A stretch of DNA of 42,572 nt, taken from the NCBI RefSeq assembly GCF_947500325.1, contig NZ_CANMRQ010000026.1, forward strand, positions 1-42,572, in the 5' to 3' direction. Within the stretch, counting starts at the first letter, position 1. Each line of letters begins with the position of its first letter. A program made the translations under genes and the position numbers. Source of the DNA: an uncultured Lacinutrix sp. GTDB taxonomy: Bacteria; Bacteroidota; Bacteroidia; Flavobacteriales; Flavobacteriaceae. Shown piece by piece: positions 18,584-27,030 of this stretch. The notes beneath the pieces are model-generated. The model did no database searches. It worked only from the letters and a program-made list of their open reading frames with translations, and had not been told where the DNA came from.

Positions 18584-19089
18584 ATACTGTAAATCACATT
18601 AAGAGGAAAACCTTCATCTTTCTTTTCTGGCCAAAAAATAAAACCTTGACGCTCTAAAAGGCGTCTAGAATTAATATTATCACTATGAGTATATGCTTCA
18701 ATAGTATTTAATTGCAGTACGTTAAAACCAAATTTTAAAACAGGCTGCAAAGCTTCTGTCATAATACCTTTATTATGATATTTAGGTAAAAGATCATATC
18801 CTACTTCTGCCGTTTTTCTATCATTAGAAAAATTCCACAAACAAATAGTCCCAACTGATTTATTATTATACATTATAATCCAAGTAATAGAAGCATTCTC
18901 ACTTATTTGCTGTAAAAGTTTTTCTATCTGTGCTTTGGCTTCTGCTCTATCTTGATATAAAGGTCTTGATATAAACTTACATACAATTGAATTAGAACGC
19001 AACTTATAAATCACTTCTATATCTTGCACATTAATTTGCCTTAAAACTAATCTATCAGTTTCAATTTTTAAATACTCTCTAAAGTTCAT
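18568..19089 (-). CDS. GNAT-family N-acetyltransferase (RimJ/RimL type)
   Basis: The 173-aa protein has the fold order of the RimJ/RimL group: TDRLVLRQINVQDIEVIYKL at the N-terminus, SVGTICLWNFSNDRKTAEVGYDL for strands 4-5, then YHNKGIMTEALQPVLKFGF as the acetyl-CoA pyrophosphate loop (Q/R-x-x-G-x-G/A variant). NSRRLLERQGF follows. It uses acetyl-CoA to acetylate an amine; the substrate (ribosomal protein, small molecule) is unknown. It is separated from upstream clpX by a terminator, so it is probably transcribed on its own. Its last residues (KKPL) are encoded within the terminator stem. Confidence 0.85.
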   Translation of the reverse strand: MNFREYLKIETDRLVLRQINVQDIEVIYKLRSNSIVCKFISRPLYQDRAEAKAQIEKLLQQISENASITWIIMYNNKSVGTICLWNFSNDRKTAEVGYDLLPKYHNKGIMTEALQPVLKFGFNVLQLNTIEAYTHSDNINSRRLLERQGFIFWPEKKDEGFPLNVIYSIKKPL

Positions 19090-19099
19090 TTTATAAAAT

Positions 19100-19132
19100 A
19101 AAAAAACCTACTCTTAATTAAGAATAGGTTTT
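19100..19132 (-). terminator. clpX terminator
   Basis: AAAACCTACTCTTAA (19103-19117) pairs with TTAAGAATAGGTTTT (19118-19132) with one C-A mismatch; the central AATT would form the loop. On the minus strand a run of seven T follows. It lies between the clpX stop and the GNAT start. Confidence 0.8.
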
Positions 19133-19157
19133 AATTAATAGTTTTTATTTCCTTTAC

Positions 19158-20390
19158 CTAAGATACTGCCTTCAATTTCTTTAAAGTAGACTTAGATAAC
19201 TTTTGTTCTGCATATGCTTTTGTTACACTAAGTTTCTTAGTGTCAGAACCAGGCAACTCAAACATAGCATCTGTTAAAATTTCTTCACAAAGTGAACGCA
19301 AGCCTCTTGCTCCCAGTTTATACTCAATAGCTTTACCAACAATATATTCTAAGGCGCCTTCTGTGATACTTAACTCTATGTCATCCATAGAAAATAGTTT
19401 CTTATATTGCTTAATAATAGCATTTTTAGGCTCTGTTAGAATTGCTCTAAGCGTGTTACCATCTAATGGATTCATATGGGTTAAAACTGGTAAACGCCCA
19501 ATAATTTCAGGAATCAAACCAAAATCTTTTAAATCTTTTGGAATAATATATTGTAAAATATTGTCTTTATCTACTGTATCTTCACTCATTGCAGCGCTAT
19601 AACCTAAAGCTTGCATATTTAAACGTTTTGAAATAACACGTTCTATACCATCGAAAGCTCCACCAGCAATAAATAAAATGTTTTCTGTGTTAACTTCTAT
19701 AAATTTTTGATCTGGATGTTTACGTCCTCCTTTTGGTGGCACGTTTACAACAGTTCCTTCTAATAATTTTAATAATGCTTGCTGTACACCTTCTCCAGAT
19801 ACATCTCTAGTAATAGATGGATTATCACTTTTACGAGCAATTTTATCTATTTCATCTATAAAAACAATTCCTTTTTCTGCTTTTTCAAGATTATAATCTG
19901 CTGCTTGCAATAAACGTGTTAAAATACTTTCTACATCTTCTCCAACATATCCTGCTTCAGTTAATACCGTAGCATCTACTATAGCTAAAGGCACATTCAA
20001 CATTTTTGAAATAGTCTTAGCCATTAATGTTTTTCCCGTTCCTGTTTCACCTACCATAATAATATTAGACTTTTGTATCTCAATATCATCATTAGTTGGC
20101 GGTTGCAGTAAACGCTTGTAGTGATTATAAACCGCTACCGACATAACCTTCTTAGTATATTCCTGACCTATAATATATTCGTCTAAAAACGCTTTAATTT
20201 GTTGTGGCTTACGTAACATTAATTCAGCAGATAATTCACTATTATCGCTTTGCTTAGATTCTTCTAAAACAATACCATGTGCTTGCTCTATACAACGATC
20301 ACATATATGCGCATCTAGTCCTGCAATTAATAAACTTGTTTCTGGCTTTTTCCTACCACAAAACGAACATTCTAATTCTTCCTTTGCCAT
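19158..20390 (-). CDS. clpX: ATP-dependent Clp protease ATP-binding subunit ClpX
   Basis: The 410-aa AAA+ unfoldase delivers tagged proteins to ClpP. The N-terminal zinc domain has Cys8, Cys11, Cys30 and Cys33. Walker A is GETGTGKT (114-121), the pore loop GYVGED (147-152), Walker B IVFIDEID (175-182), the RKH-loop region GGRKHP (221-226), and sensor 2 is near GARGLRS. The ClpP-docking IGF tripeptide of E. coli ClpX seems replaced by LGY (262-264) by position. It lies 30 bases downstream of clpP on the same strand and ends in its own terminator. Confidence 0.97.
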   Translation of the reverse strand: MAKEELECSFCGRKKPETSLLIAGLDAHICDRCIEQAHGIVLEESKQSDNSELSAELMLRKPQQIKAFLDEYIIGQEYTKKVMSVAVYNHYKRLLQPPTNDDIEIQKSNIIMVGETGTGKTLMAKTISKMLNVPLAIVDATVLTEAGYVGEDVESILTRLLQAADYNLEKAEKGIVFIDEIDKIARKSDNPSITRDVSGEGVQQALLKLLEGTVVNVPPKGGRKHPDQKFIEVNTENILFIAGGAFDGIERVISKRLNMQALGYSAAMSEDTVDKDNILQYIIPKDLKDFGLIPEIIGRLPVLTHMNPLDGNTLRAILTEPKNAIIKQYKKLFSMDDIELSITEGALEYIVGKAIEYKLGARGLRSLCEEILTDAMFELPGSDTKKLSVTKAYAEQKLSKSTLKKLKAVS

Positions 20391-20420
20391 TTTTTTAGTT
20401 TAAATACTAATAAAATTTTA

Positions 20421-21095
20421 TTAGTCTCTAGTTAAAACTTCATCAATCATACCATATTCTTTAGCAGCATCTGCTTTCATCCAGTAGTCACGATCACTAT
20501 CATTATATACTTTGTCGTAATCCTGACCAGAATGCTTGCTAATTATTTCATATAATTCTTTTTTAAGTGTTATTATTTCGCGAGCAGTAATTTCAATGTC
20601 ACTAGCTTGACCTTGTGCTCCACCTAATGGTTGGTGAATCATAACTCTTGAATGTTCTAAACCACTTCTTTTTCCTTTTTCGCCTGCGCACAATAATACA
20701 GCTCCCATTGATGCTGCCATTCCTGTACATATTGTAGCGACATCTGGATTTATAAACTGCATAGTATCATAAATACCTAAACCAGCATAAACACTTCCTC
20801 CTGGAGAGTTAATATACATTTGAATATCTTTAGAAGCATCTGTACTTGCTAAAAATAGTAATTGCGCTTGGATGATATTTGCAATATTATCATTAATACC
20901 AGTTCCTAAAAAAAGTATTCTATCCATCATTAGACGAGAAAACACATCTAATTGTGAGATATTTAATTGACGTTCTTCTATAACATAAGGCGTCATATTT
21001 TGAGGATACATACTACTAATAATTTTACCGTAGTAGTTACTATTAATACCTTGATCTTTTATTGCAAATTTTTCGAATTCTTTTCCGTAATCCAT
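20421..21095 (-). CDS. clpP: ATP-dependent Clp protease proteolytic subunit ClpP
   Basis: The 224-aa serine peptidase assembles as a tetradecamer. The nucleophile Ser129 lies in GMAASMGA, His154 in HSRVMIHQPLGG, and the likely Asp199 in YNDSDRDYWM, completing the triad. SPGGSVYAGLGIYD forms the substrate-strand and oxyanion region. About 30 extra N-terminal residues precede the part that aligns with mature E. coli ClpP and may be cleaved as a propeptide. It is followed by clpX, in the common tig-clpP-clpX order, but a terminator separates it from tig. Confidence 0.97.
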   Translation of the reverse strand: MDYGKEFEKFAIKDQGINSNYYGKIISSMYPQNMTPYVIEERQLNISQLDVFSRLMMDRILFLGTGINDNIANIIQAQLLFLASTDASKDIQMYINSPGGSVYAGLGIYDTMQFINPDVATICTGMAASMGAVLLCAGEKGKRSGLEHSRVMIHQPLGGAQGQASDIEITAREIITLKKELYEIISKHSGQDYDKVYNDSDRDYWMKADAAKEYGMIDEVLTRD

Positions 21096-21149
21096 ATGTA
21101 TTTTAAAAATTTAATCTTTTTTTGTTATCTAAAGTCTTTCAGAAGATTT

Positions 21150-21181
21150 TAAATGTAATGTAATTCATGCGTTTTTCAAAA
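21150..21181 (-). promoter_or_regulatory. Probable clpP-clpX promoter
   Basis: On the minus strand, TTTTG (21177-21181) is followed after 19 bases by TACATTTA (21150-21157), seven of eight positions of the -7 consensus. The -7 element ends about 55 bases upstream of the clpP ATG and lies downstream of the tig terminator. Confidence 0.5.
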
Positions 21182-21206
21182 GTTTTATATCGAATTTAAC
21201 GCGAAT

Positions 21207-21242
21207 AAAATAGGCGTTGAATTATAAAAAATTCAACGCCTA
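21207..21242 (-). terminator. tig terminator
   Basis: TAGGCGTTGAATT (21211-21223) and its exact complement (21230-21242) enclose a 6-base loop; TTTTATT follows on the minus strand. It lies 36 bases after the tig stop. Confidence 0.8.
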
Positions 21243-21277
21243 AATATAATGATTATTCTTTAAAAAGAACGTTGGTC

Positions 21278-22606
21278 TTATTTATCACCGTAAACTTCTT
21301 TAACAAACTTTTCATATGTTAATTCCTTAGCTTTTACGTTTGCTTTCTCTTTATACAGATTTAATAATTTCTGACTTACTACTTGCTCACTTAAACGCTT
21401 TACTTCATCTTGATTAGATAATACACGTGCTGCAATATCTTCTAATTCTTTTTCTGAAGGATTCATTTGCCCAAACTGCGCCATTTGCACTTTAATCATT
21501 GCTTTAGCACTTTCCTTAACATCTTCAAAATCAACTTTAAGACCATTAGCCTCCATGATTTTCCCTTCGATTAATTGGTAGCGTAAGCTTTTTTCAGATT
21601 TTTCATATTCTTCTTTTGCAGTCGCTTCATCCATTTCTTTTTCACCTGCAGTTTGCATCCATTTTGTTAAAAACTCTGCTGGTAAGTCAAACTTTGTATT
21701 GTCAACTAAATACTCAGTAACGTCATTTAATAATTTTTGATCAGATTGTTGCACAAATTGCTTTTCAGCATCTTCTTTAATCTTTTCTTTTAATTCAGAA
21801 ACCGTTTTCACAGTATCTTTACCAAATAATTTATCAAATAACTCTTGATCTAAATCTGCTAATTCTCTTTGATTGATTTCAGAAATTTCAAAATTCACCT
21901 CGATTGCTAAACCATGAGCTTTATCATGTTCTATTTTTAATGCATGCATTAATTCATGATCATCACTATAAAGTCCTTTAGTTTTTAATGTAAGAACATC
22001 TCCAACCTTAGCACCTACAAATTGCTTTTCTGTAGCTTTGCCTTTAAATTTATCTAAAGTTAATGTAACTTTATTATCAATTCCTTCTTCTTCATTAGTA
22101 TAAGTTCCAGTAATCTCACTGTCTTTTACTACTTCATTTTGAGCAATTAACTTTCCATATTGTTTTTGAATATTTACAACTTGATCGTCAATCATCTTAT
22201 CGTCTGCAACAATATTATAATGTGTAATAGCCTTTTTACCTTTTAAATTTACATCAAATTCCGGTGCTAAGCCTAATTCAAATTCAAAAGAAAAAGTTTC
22301 GCTATCCCAATCAATTTCATCTTGCATTTTTGGTAATGGCTGCCCTAAAACATCTAGTTTTTCTTCGGTAAGATATTTATTTAATCCATCTTGAATTAAT
22401 TTATTAACCTCATCAATTAAAACAGCTTTTCCGTATTGTTTTTTTACCATTCCCATTGGCACGTGCCCTTTTCTAAATCCAGGAATGTTAGCCGTCTTTC
22501 TATAATCTGTTAAGATTTTTTCAACTTTAGTAGCGTAATCATTTTTTTCAATTGCTACTGTTACTACAGCATTTAATGCATCTTTATTTTCTCTTGTAAT
22601 ATTCAT
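21278..22606 (-). CDS. tig: Trigger factor, ribosome-associated chaperone
   Basis: The 442-aa protein binds nascent chains at the ribosome exit. The ribosome-docking signature GFRKGHVP is at residues 43-50. A peptidyl-prolyl isomerase-like domain follows at about 160-240, probably degenerate as in other Bacteroidota, and then a long helical C-terminal chaperone domain with charged helices (ELKEKIKEDAEKQF). It is the first gene of the tig-clpP-clpX neighbourhood. A consensus promoter is present just upstream, and a terminator follows it, so it can be expressed apart from clpP. Confidence 0.95.
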   Translation of the reverse strand: MNITRENKDALNAVVTVAIEKNDYATKVEKILTDYRKTANIPGFRKGHVPMGMVKKQYGKAVLIDEVNKLIQDGLNKYLTEEKLDVLGQPLPKMQDEIDWDSETFSFEFELGLAPEFDVNLKGKKAITHYNIVADDKMIDDQVVNIQKQYGKLIAQNEVVKDSEITGTYTNEEEGIDNKVTLTLDKFKGKATEKQFVGAKVGDVLTLKTKGLYSDDHELMHALKIEHDKAHGLAIEVNFEISEINQRELADLDQELFDKLFGKDTVKTVSELKEKIKEDAEKQFVQQSDQKLLNDVTEYLVDNTKFDLPAEFLTKWMQTAGEKEMDEATAKEEYEKSEKSLRYQLIEGKIMEANGLKVDFEDVKESAKAMIKVQMAQFGQMNPSEKELEDIAARVLSNQDEVKRLSEQVVSQKLLNLYKEKANVKAKELTYEKFVKEVYGDK

Positions 22607-22638
22607 TTTGAATAGACTTTTTTATTGTAACCAAAAAT

Positions 22639-22669
22639 GGAGTGCAAAAGTAGTACTTTTTTACACTCC
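22639..22669 (-). terminator. Hairpin overlapping the tig promoter
   Basis: GGAGTG (22639-22644) pairs with CACTCC (22664-22669), extended by four A-T pairs and one G-U pair. On the minus strand it is followed by ATTTTTGG. It could end transcription from the upstream small membrane-protein gene, but the tig -7 element lies inside it. Confidence 0.5.
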
Positions 22670-22675
22670 ATCAAA
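22645..22675 (-). promoter_or_regulatory. tig promoter
   Basis: On the minus strand, TTTG (22672-22675), a 19-base spacer and TACTTTTG (22645-22652) match the Bacteroidota consensus exactly. The leader to the tig ATG would be about 30 bases. Confidence 0.75.
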
Positions 22676-22704
22676 GTTTTTAACTTACTGAAATCCAGCT
22701 ATTA

Positions 22705-23058
22705 TTATGCTTTCTTTTTATCCTTTTTTAAAAAGGAATGCAACAATGATTGTAATATGCATAATAGAATACTAAACAATATTGCAGACCATATGTTACT
22801 CACCGAAAAACCATTAATAAATTTATCTGCCAACAAAATAATTACTCCATTTATAACTAAAAGAAACAAGCCTAATGTGAAAATAGTAATTGGCAATGTT
22901 AGTATAACTAATAACGGTTTCACTAATAAATTTAAAATCGATAATACTAAAGCAACCAGTATTGCTGTAACATAATTATCTACTTGCACTCCATTTAAAA
23001 TATGTGCTAATGCAAAAACAGCAATAGCGTTTAATAAAAGGCGGATTATTAGATTCAT
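22705..23058 (-). CDS. Small four-helix membrane protein (phage holin 4_2/YvlD family)
   Basis: The 117-aa protein is almost entirely hydrophobic, with four helices and the family pattern NLLVKPLLVILTLPITIFTLG near residues 42-62. It ends in a Lys-rich tail (KKDKKKA). The family is named after phage holins, but chromosomal members such as YvlD are ordinary membrane proteins; there are no phage genes nearby. The function is unknown. It follows the alpha/beta hydrolase on the same strand after 30 bases and may be in one operon with pdxJ. Confidence 0.82.
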   Translation of the reverse strand: MNLIIRLLLNAIAVFALAHILNGVQVDNYVTAILVALVLSILNLLVKPLLVILTLPITIFTLGLFLLVINGVIILLADKFINGFSVSNIWSAILFSILLCILQSLLHSFLKKDKKKA

Positions 23059-23088
23059 ATTAATTTCTTTTTAAAATTATTTATGAAT

Positions 23089-23853
23089 TCAATTTACGAA
23101 ATTAACAACAGTAGTATAAAAATCTTTAGGGTTTTCGGCATGTAACCAATGTCCTGCATTAGAAATAGTTTCAATTCTAGCACTAGGGAAATGAATTTTA
23201 ATTAATTTTTCATCCTGTAAAGCAATGTATTCACTTTTGTCTCCTCTTAAGAACAAAGTGTCTTTTTCATATTTAGAATGCACTGGTAAGGCTTCACCAA
23301 CTTCTGAAACATTCTCTTTTAAAACATCTAAATTAATACGCAGTCCTAATTGTCCTTTTTCTACCCAATAGAGGTTTTTTAGCAAAAATTGACGTGTTCC
23401 AAATTCTTGAACATAATTTGACAATTGTTTATCTGCTTCTCCTCTACTTTTTAAAACACCAAAATCTAAACTGCTTAATCCTTCTAAAATAGCATCATGA
23501 TGTATAGGATAAAAACGTGGAGAAATATCGGCTACAATTAATTGTTTAACAATTTCTGGATATAAAGTAGCAAACAACATTGCTGTTTTTCCTCCCATTG
23601 AATGACCTAATAAAATAACATTTTGTAAATTATGTTCATCACAATACAGTTTTAAATCTTCTGCCAATACTTCATAGCTAAAGTCATCATTATGAAAACT
23701 TCTACCATGATTACGCTGGTCTATTAAATGCATTTCAAAACCATCTTCGGCAAATTGTTTACCTAAGGTTTTCCAATTGTCACTCATGCCTAAAAATCCA
23801 TGAAGAATTAAAAACGGTTGTCCTTGGCCTATTATATTGGAGTACAATTGCAT
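23089..23853 (-). CDS. Alpha/beta hydrolase (YbfF-like esterase)
   Basis: The 254-aa hydrolase has the oxyanion region LHGFLGMSDNWKTLG near residues 17-31, the nucleophile elbow GHSMGGKTA (Ser near 86), and a C-terminal catalytic His in NAGHWLHAENP. DQRNHGRS precedes the elbow, as in YbfF-type acyl-ester hydrolases. The substrate is unknown. Its ATG overlaps the pdxJ stop by one base (TAATG), which suggests translational coupling. Confidence 0.88.
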   Translation of the reverse strand: MQLYSNIIGQGQPFLILHGFLGMSDNWKTLGKQFAEDGFEMHLIDQRNHGRSFHNDDFSYEVLAEDLKLYCDEHNLQNVILLGHSMGGKTAMLFATLYPEIVKQLIVADISPRFYPIHHDAILEGLSSLDFGVLKSRGEADKQLSNYVQEFGTRQFLLKNLYWVEKGQLGLRINLDVLKENVSEVGEALPVHSKYEKDTLFLRGDKSEYIALQDEKLIKIHFPSARIETISNAGHWLHAENPKDFYTTVVNFVN

Positions 23854-24566
23854 TATTTAAGCTTATTCAAATACATATTAACGACATTCTCAATACCTAA
23901 ATATATACTTTCAGAGATTAAAGCATGACCTATAGACACTTCTAATAAACCAGGAATATTCTCTTTAAAAAATTTAATATTATCAAGAGACAAATCATGA
24001 CCTGCATTTATACCTAAATCAATTGTATTTGCAATCTCTGCACAAGCTGTATAAGGTTTTATTCCATTTTTATTTCCTAAGCCGTATTGATGTGCAAAAG
24101 CTTCTGTATACAATTCTATTCTATCTGTTCCTGTAGCTTTTGCTCCTTCAATTTGACTTGTTTCGGGATCAACAAAAATAGAAGTTCTTATTCCGTTATT
24201 TTGAAACTCCGTAATAACTTCAGTCAAAAAATCTTTATGTTTTACAGTATCCCAACCAGCATTACTAGTAATAGCATCTACGGCATCTGGAACCAAAGTT
24301 ACTTGTGTTGGCTTTATTGACAATACTAAATCTATAAATTTAGGATTAGGATTTCCTTCTATATTATATTCGGTATGCACTATTGATTTTAAATCACGAG
24401 CATCTTGATAAAGAATATGGCGTTCATCTGGCCTAGGATGTATAGTCACTCCTTCTGCTCCAAAGCGTTGAACATCTTTTGCAAATTGTACTAAGTTAGG
24501 CACATCACCACCACGTGCATTTCTTAAAGTGGCTATTTTATTTATATTGACGCTTAGTTTTGTCAT
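23853..24566 (-). CDS. pdxJ: Pyridoxine 5'-phosphate synthase
   Basis: The 237-aa TIM-barrel enzyme makes pyridoxine 5'-phosphate from deoxyxylulose 5-phosphate and 3-amino-1-hydroxyacetone phosphate, the last ring-forming step of DXP-dependent vitamin B6 synthesis. Signatures include LSVNINKIATLRNARGG, GVTIHPRPDERHI, VTLVPD, DPETSQIEGA, GINAGHDLSL and EVSIGHALISE. I start at ATG 24566, because PdxJ proteins begin a few residues before SVNINK; the longer frame adds eight unrelated residues. It heads a minus-strand run with the hydrolase and membrane protein. Confidence 0.96.
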   Translation of the reverse strand: MTKLSVNINKIATLRNARGGDVPNLVQFAKDVQRFGAEGVTIHPRPDERHILYQDARDLKSIVHTEYNIEGNPNPKFIDLVLSIKPTQVTLVPDAVDAITSNAGWDTVKHKDFLTEVITEFQNNGIRTSIFVDPETSQIEGAKATGTDRIELYTEAFAHQYGLGNKNGIKPYTACAEIANTIDLGINAGHDLSLDNIKFFKENIPGLLEVSIGHALISESIYLGIENVVNMYLNKLK

Positions 24567-24589
24567 TTTTGAACTTAAATTTATAATCA

Positions 24590-24597
24590 CAAAAATA
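24590..24597 (-). promoter_or_regulatory. Possible pdxJ -7 element
   Basis: TATTTTTG on the minus strand matches TAnnTTTG and lies 24 bases upstream of the pdxJ ATG. No clear TTG is found at -33, so support is moderate. Confidence 0.4.
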
Positions 24598-24658
24598 CGA
24601 AGTAGAACTGCGGTTTTGAACTATTTTTTAATTAATTTGCATAAAATACCAACTTGCA

Positions 24659-25318
24659 ATGAATCTCCTTGATTACGTTATAAATGATATAAAACCAGTT
24701 TTAAACACTGAAAAGGTAAGTGAAATTCAATTACTTTTTAACCAACTAACTTATTCGCATATTCCTATTAAAAATGAAGATGACGTTTATTTAGGTTGTA
24801 TCTCAGAAAATGATGCACACTGCTTTGAAAGCAATAAACAAATAGAAGACTATCGCTATGCTGGTGAAGGCTTTTTTGTAAGAGAAGATACAAACTGGCT
24901 AGATGTTCTAGAAGCTTTCGCTCAGAACTCCACGAATATAATGCCTGTATTAAGTAATAAAAATGTGTACTTAGGGTATTACGAATTAAACGATGTCATT
25001 AGTCTATTTAATGAAACACCCTTTTTTGCAGAAGCTGGAGCTATTATCATTGTTGAAAAAGGATTAACGGATTATTCTTTTAGTGAAGCAAGTCAAATTG
25101 TTGAATCTAATAATGGTAAACTACTAGGTGCTTTTATATCAAAAATTGAAAATGACGTAGCTCAGATCACATTAAAAATAAGTAATGCAGATTTAAATGA
25201 AATAACACAAACCTTTAGAAGATATAGCTACAATGTACTATCTAGTCATGAGGAAGATAGTTTCTTGATTGGTTTAAAAGAACGATCAGACTATTTAAAT
25301 AAATACTTAAACATGTAA
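24659..25318 (+). CDS. CBS-domain protein with an ACT-like C-terminal region
   Basis: This 219-aa cytosolic protein has two CBS-like segments (about residues 10-60, with YSHIPIKNEDDVYLGCI, and 70-120, with NIMPVLSNKNVYLGYYELND). An ACT-like beta-alpha unit follows near 125-205 (GAIIIVEKG, SFSEASQIVESNNGKLLGAF). CBS pairs bind adenosyl ligands, so a nucleotide-sensing role is likely but unproved. It lies three bases upstream of nadK, and this pairing suggests a link with NAD(P) supply. Confidence 0.82.
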   Translation: MNLLDYVINDIKPVLNTEKVSEIQLLFNQLTYSHIPIKNEDDVYLGCISENDAHCFESNKQIEDYRYAGEGFFVREDTNWLDVLEAFAQNSTNIMPVLSNKNVYLGYYELNDVISLFNETPFFAEAGAIIIVEKGLTDYSFSEASQIVESNNGKLLGAFISKIENDVAQITLKISNADLNEITQTFRRYSYNVLSSHEEDSFLIGLKERSDYLNKYLNM

Positions 25319-25321
25319 TAG

Positions 25322-26197
25322 ATGAAAGTAGCTATTTATAGTCAATATCCTAAAAAACAGTCTAAAGAAGCGCTCAAAGTTTTAACTAAAACATTACAAG
25401 AACGCAAAGCTTCTTTCTTTCTTGAAGCTGAATTTTACAAAGACATTAAATCTAAATTAGGCAACCTATCTAACTATAAAGTTTTCAATATTTTAGATGA
25501 AAGTTTTGACTTACTTATTAGTATTGGTGGTGATGGTACTATTTTAAGAGCTATTACTTTTGTTCGAGACTTAAACATTCCTATAATAGGTATTAATACT
25601 GGTAGGCTAGGTTTTTTAGCGACTATACAAACAGAAAATATCAAAGAAGCTATTGACCATATTTATAATAAAAAATATTCTTTATCAAAACGCACATTAT
25701 TAGCAATAGAGACAACTCCTGAAAACAAAGATATTATAGATTTAGATTTTGCTCTTAATGAAATAGCAGTAAGTAGAAAAAATACAACTTCAATGATTAC
25801 TGTAGAAACAAAACTTAATGGCGAATATTTAACATCTTATTGGAGCGATGGATTAATAATAGCAACTCCTACTGGCTCAACCGGTTATTCATTAAGCTGT
25901 GCAGGACCAGTAATCACTCCAGATACTACAAGTTTTGTATTAACTCCTATAGCACCACATAATTTAAGTGCTAGACCTTTAGTTATAGAAGACTCAACAA
26001 TAATAGAATTAAAAGTTAGTGGTAGAGAAGACAATTACCTAGTATCTCTTGACTCAAGAATAGCTACGCTTTCTAATGATACAGTTATAACTATAAAAAA
26101 AGCTCCCTTTACTATTAATATGATTGAATTTGATAGTGAAAGCTTCTTAACGACTCTTAGAAAAAAACTGCTTTGGGGAGAAGACAAACGAAATTAA
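25322..26197 (+). CDS. nadK: NAD kinase
   Basis: The 291-aa enzyme phosphorylates NAD to NADP. The diagnostic GGDGTILRA lies near residues 64-72, INTGRLGFLAT near 90-100, NEIAVSR near 146-152, and TPTGSTGYSLSCAGP near 179-193. Length and order are normal. It follows the CBS gene at three bases, clearly in one operon; a fresh promoter lies downstream before the DUF6089 gene. Confidence 0.96.
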   Translation: MKVAIYSQYPKKQSKEALKVLTKTLQERKASFFLEAEFYKDIKSKLGNLSNYKVFNILDESFDLLISIGGDGTILRAITFVRDLNIPIIGINTGRLGFLATIQTENIKEAIDHIYNKKYSLSKRTLLAIETTPENKDIIDLDFALNEIAVSRKNTTSMITVETKLNGEYLTSYWSDGLIIATPTGSTGYSLSCAGPVITPDTTSFVLTPIAPHNLSARPLVIEDSTIIELKVSGREDNYLVSLDSRIATLSNDTVITIKKAPFTINMIEFDSESFLTTLRKKLLWGEDKRN

Positions 26198-26289
26198 AGC
26201 TATATTTTCAACAATCTATCAAGCAAAAATCACTTTTTTACAATATTTCAATCTAAAAGCTGTTTTAAACTGTAACTATTTGGTCTAAA

Positions 26290-26321
26290 TTGTTATAGGC
26301 TAATCTTATTTATTATATTTG
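26290..26321 (+). promoter_or_regulatory. Promoter of the DUF6089-uppS-bamA transcript
   Basis: TTG (26290-26292), a 21-base spacer and TATATTTG (26314-26321) match the Bacteroidota consensus. The -7 element ends 16 bases before the ATG at 26338, so the leader is very short. Confidence 0.7.
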
Positions 26322-26337
26322 CAAACTTTGAAGATTT

Positions 26338-27030
26338 ATGAGGTATTTAACTGTTTTATTAATAGTATTTTTAAGCACACAATTAAGTTCTGCTCAAATT
26401 AACGAATTTGGTATTTTCGTTGGGGGCAGTAACTTTATAGGCGATGTTGGAGCAACTAACTACATTGCGCCCAATAACGTAGCTTTTGGTGCCATATATA
26501 AATGGAATAGAAGTCCAAGACATTCTTATAGAGTATCACTTATGTATACTCAATTAGAAGCTAATGATAGTGATTCTGATGATCCTAGTAGACAAATTAG
26601 AGGTTTTGGATTTACTAATGATCTTCTAGAATTATCTGCTGGAATGGAATTTACATTTTTACCCTTTGATTTACATGGTGGCGATTTTGTATCAACACCA
26701 TATTTGTATACTGGAATTAGTGTAGCAAAACATGATAATTTCTTTTTTAACGGTCAAGGAGAATTCACACCTGCTAATACATCTAGCTTTGCTTATGGTA
26801 TACCAATGGTTCTAGGCTATAAAGCGGCAATATCAACAGATTTTATTTTAGCTTTAGAAATTGGTGCTAGGTATACTTTTTCTGATGAATTAGATGGTAG
26901 TTTGCCCGATTTTCAAGGTGCTGATTCATCATTAAGCTTTGGAAACATTAATAATAATGATTGGTATGTCTTTACAGGCATTACTTTAACTTATACTTTT
27001 GGTAGAAACCCATGTTTTTGCCCACAATAA
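26338..27030 (+). CDS. DUF6089-type outer-membrane beta-barrel protein
   Basis: The 230-aa protein has a signal peptide (MRYLTVLLIVFLSTQLSSAQ, 1-20) and alternating beta strands typical of an eight-strand barrel (FGIFVGGSNFIGDVG, YRVSLMYTQLEA, YTGISVAKHD, ILALEIGARYTFSDE). It ends in a strand YVFTGITLTYTFG followed by CFCPQ. In Bacteroidota this family often lies next to uppS and bamA; a role beside outer-membrane assembly is inferred from place only. The stop overlaps the longest uppS frame by 19 bases. Confidence 0.82.
   Translation: MRYLTVLLIVFLSTQLSSAQINEFGIFVGGSNFIGDVGATNYIAPNNVAFGAIYKWNRSPRHSYRVSLMYTQLEANDSDSDDPSRQIRGFGFTNDLLELSAGMEFTFLPFDLHGGDFVSTPYLYTGISVAKHDNFFFNGQGEFTPANTSSFAYGIPMVLGYKAAISTDFILALEIGARYTFSDELDGSLPDFQGADSSLSFGNINNNDWYVFTGITLTYTFGRNPCFCPQ

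Noticed and set aside
22705-23058. Prophage remnant suggested by the holin family name
   Set aside because: The family includes ordinary chromosomal membrane proteins, and no other phage gene, integrase or attachment site is nearby.
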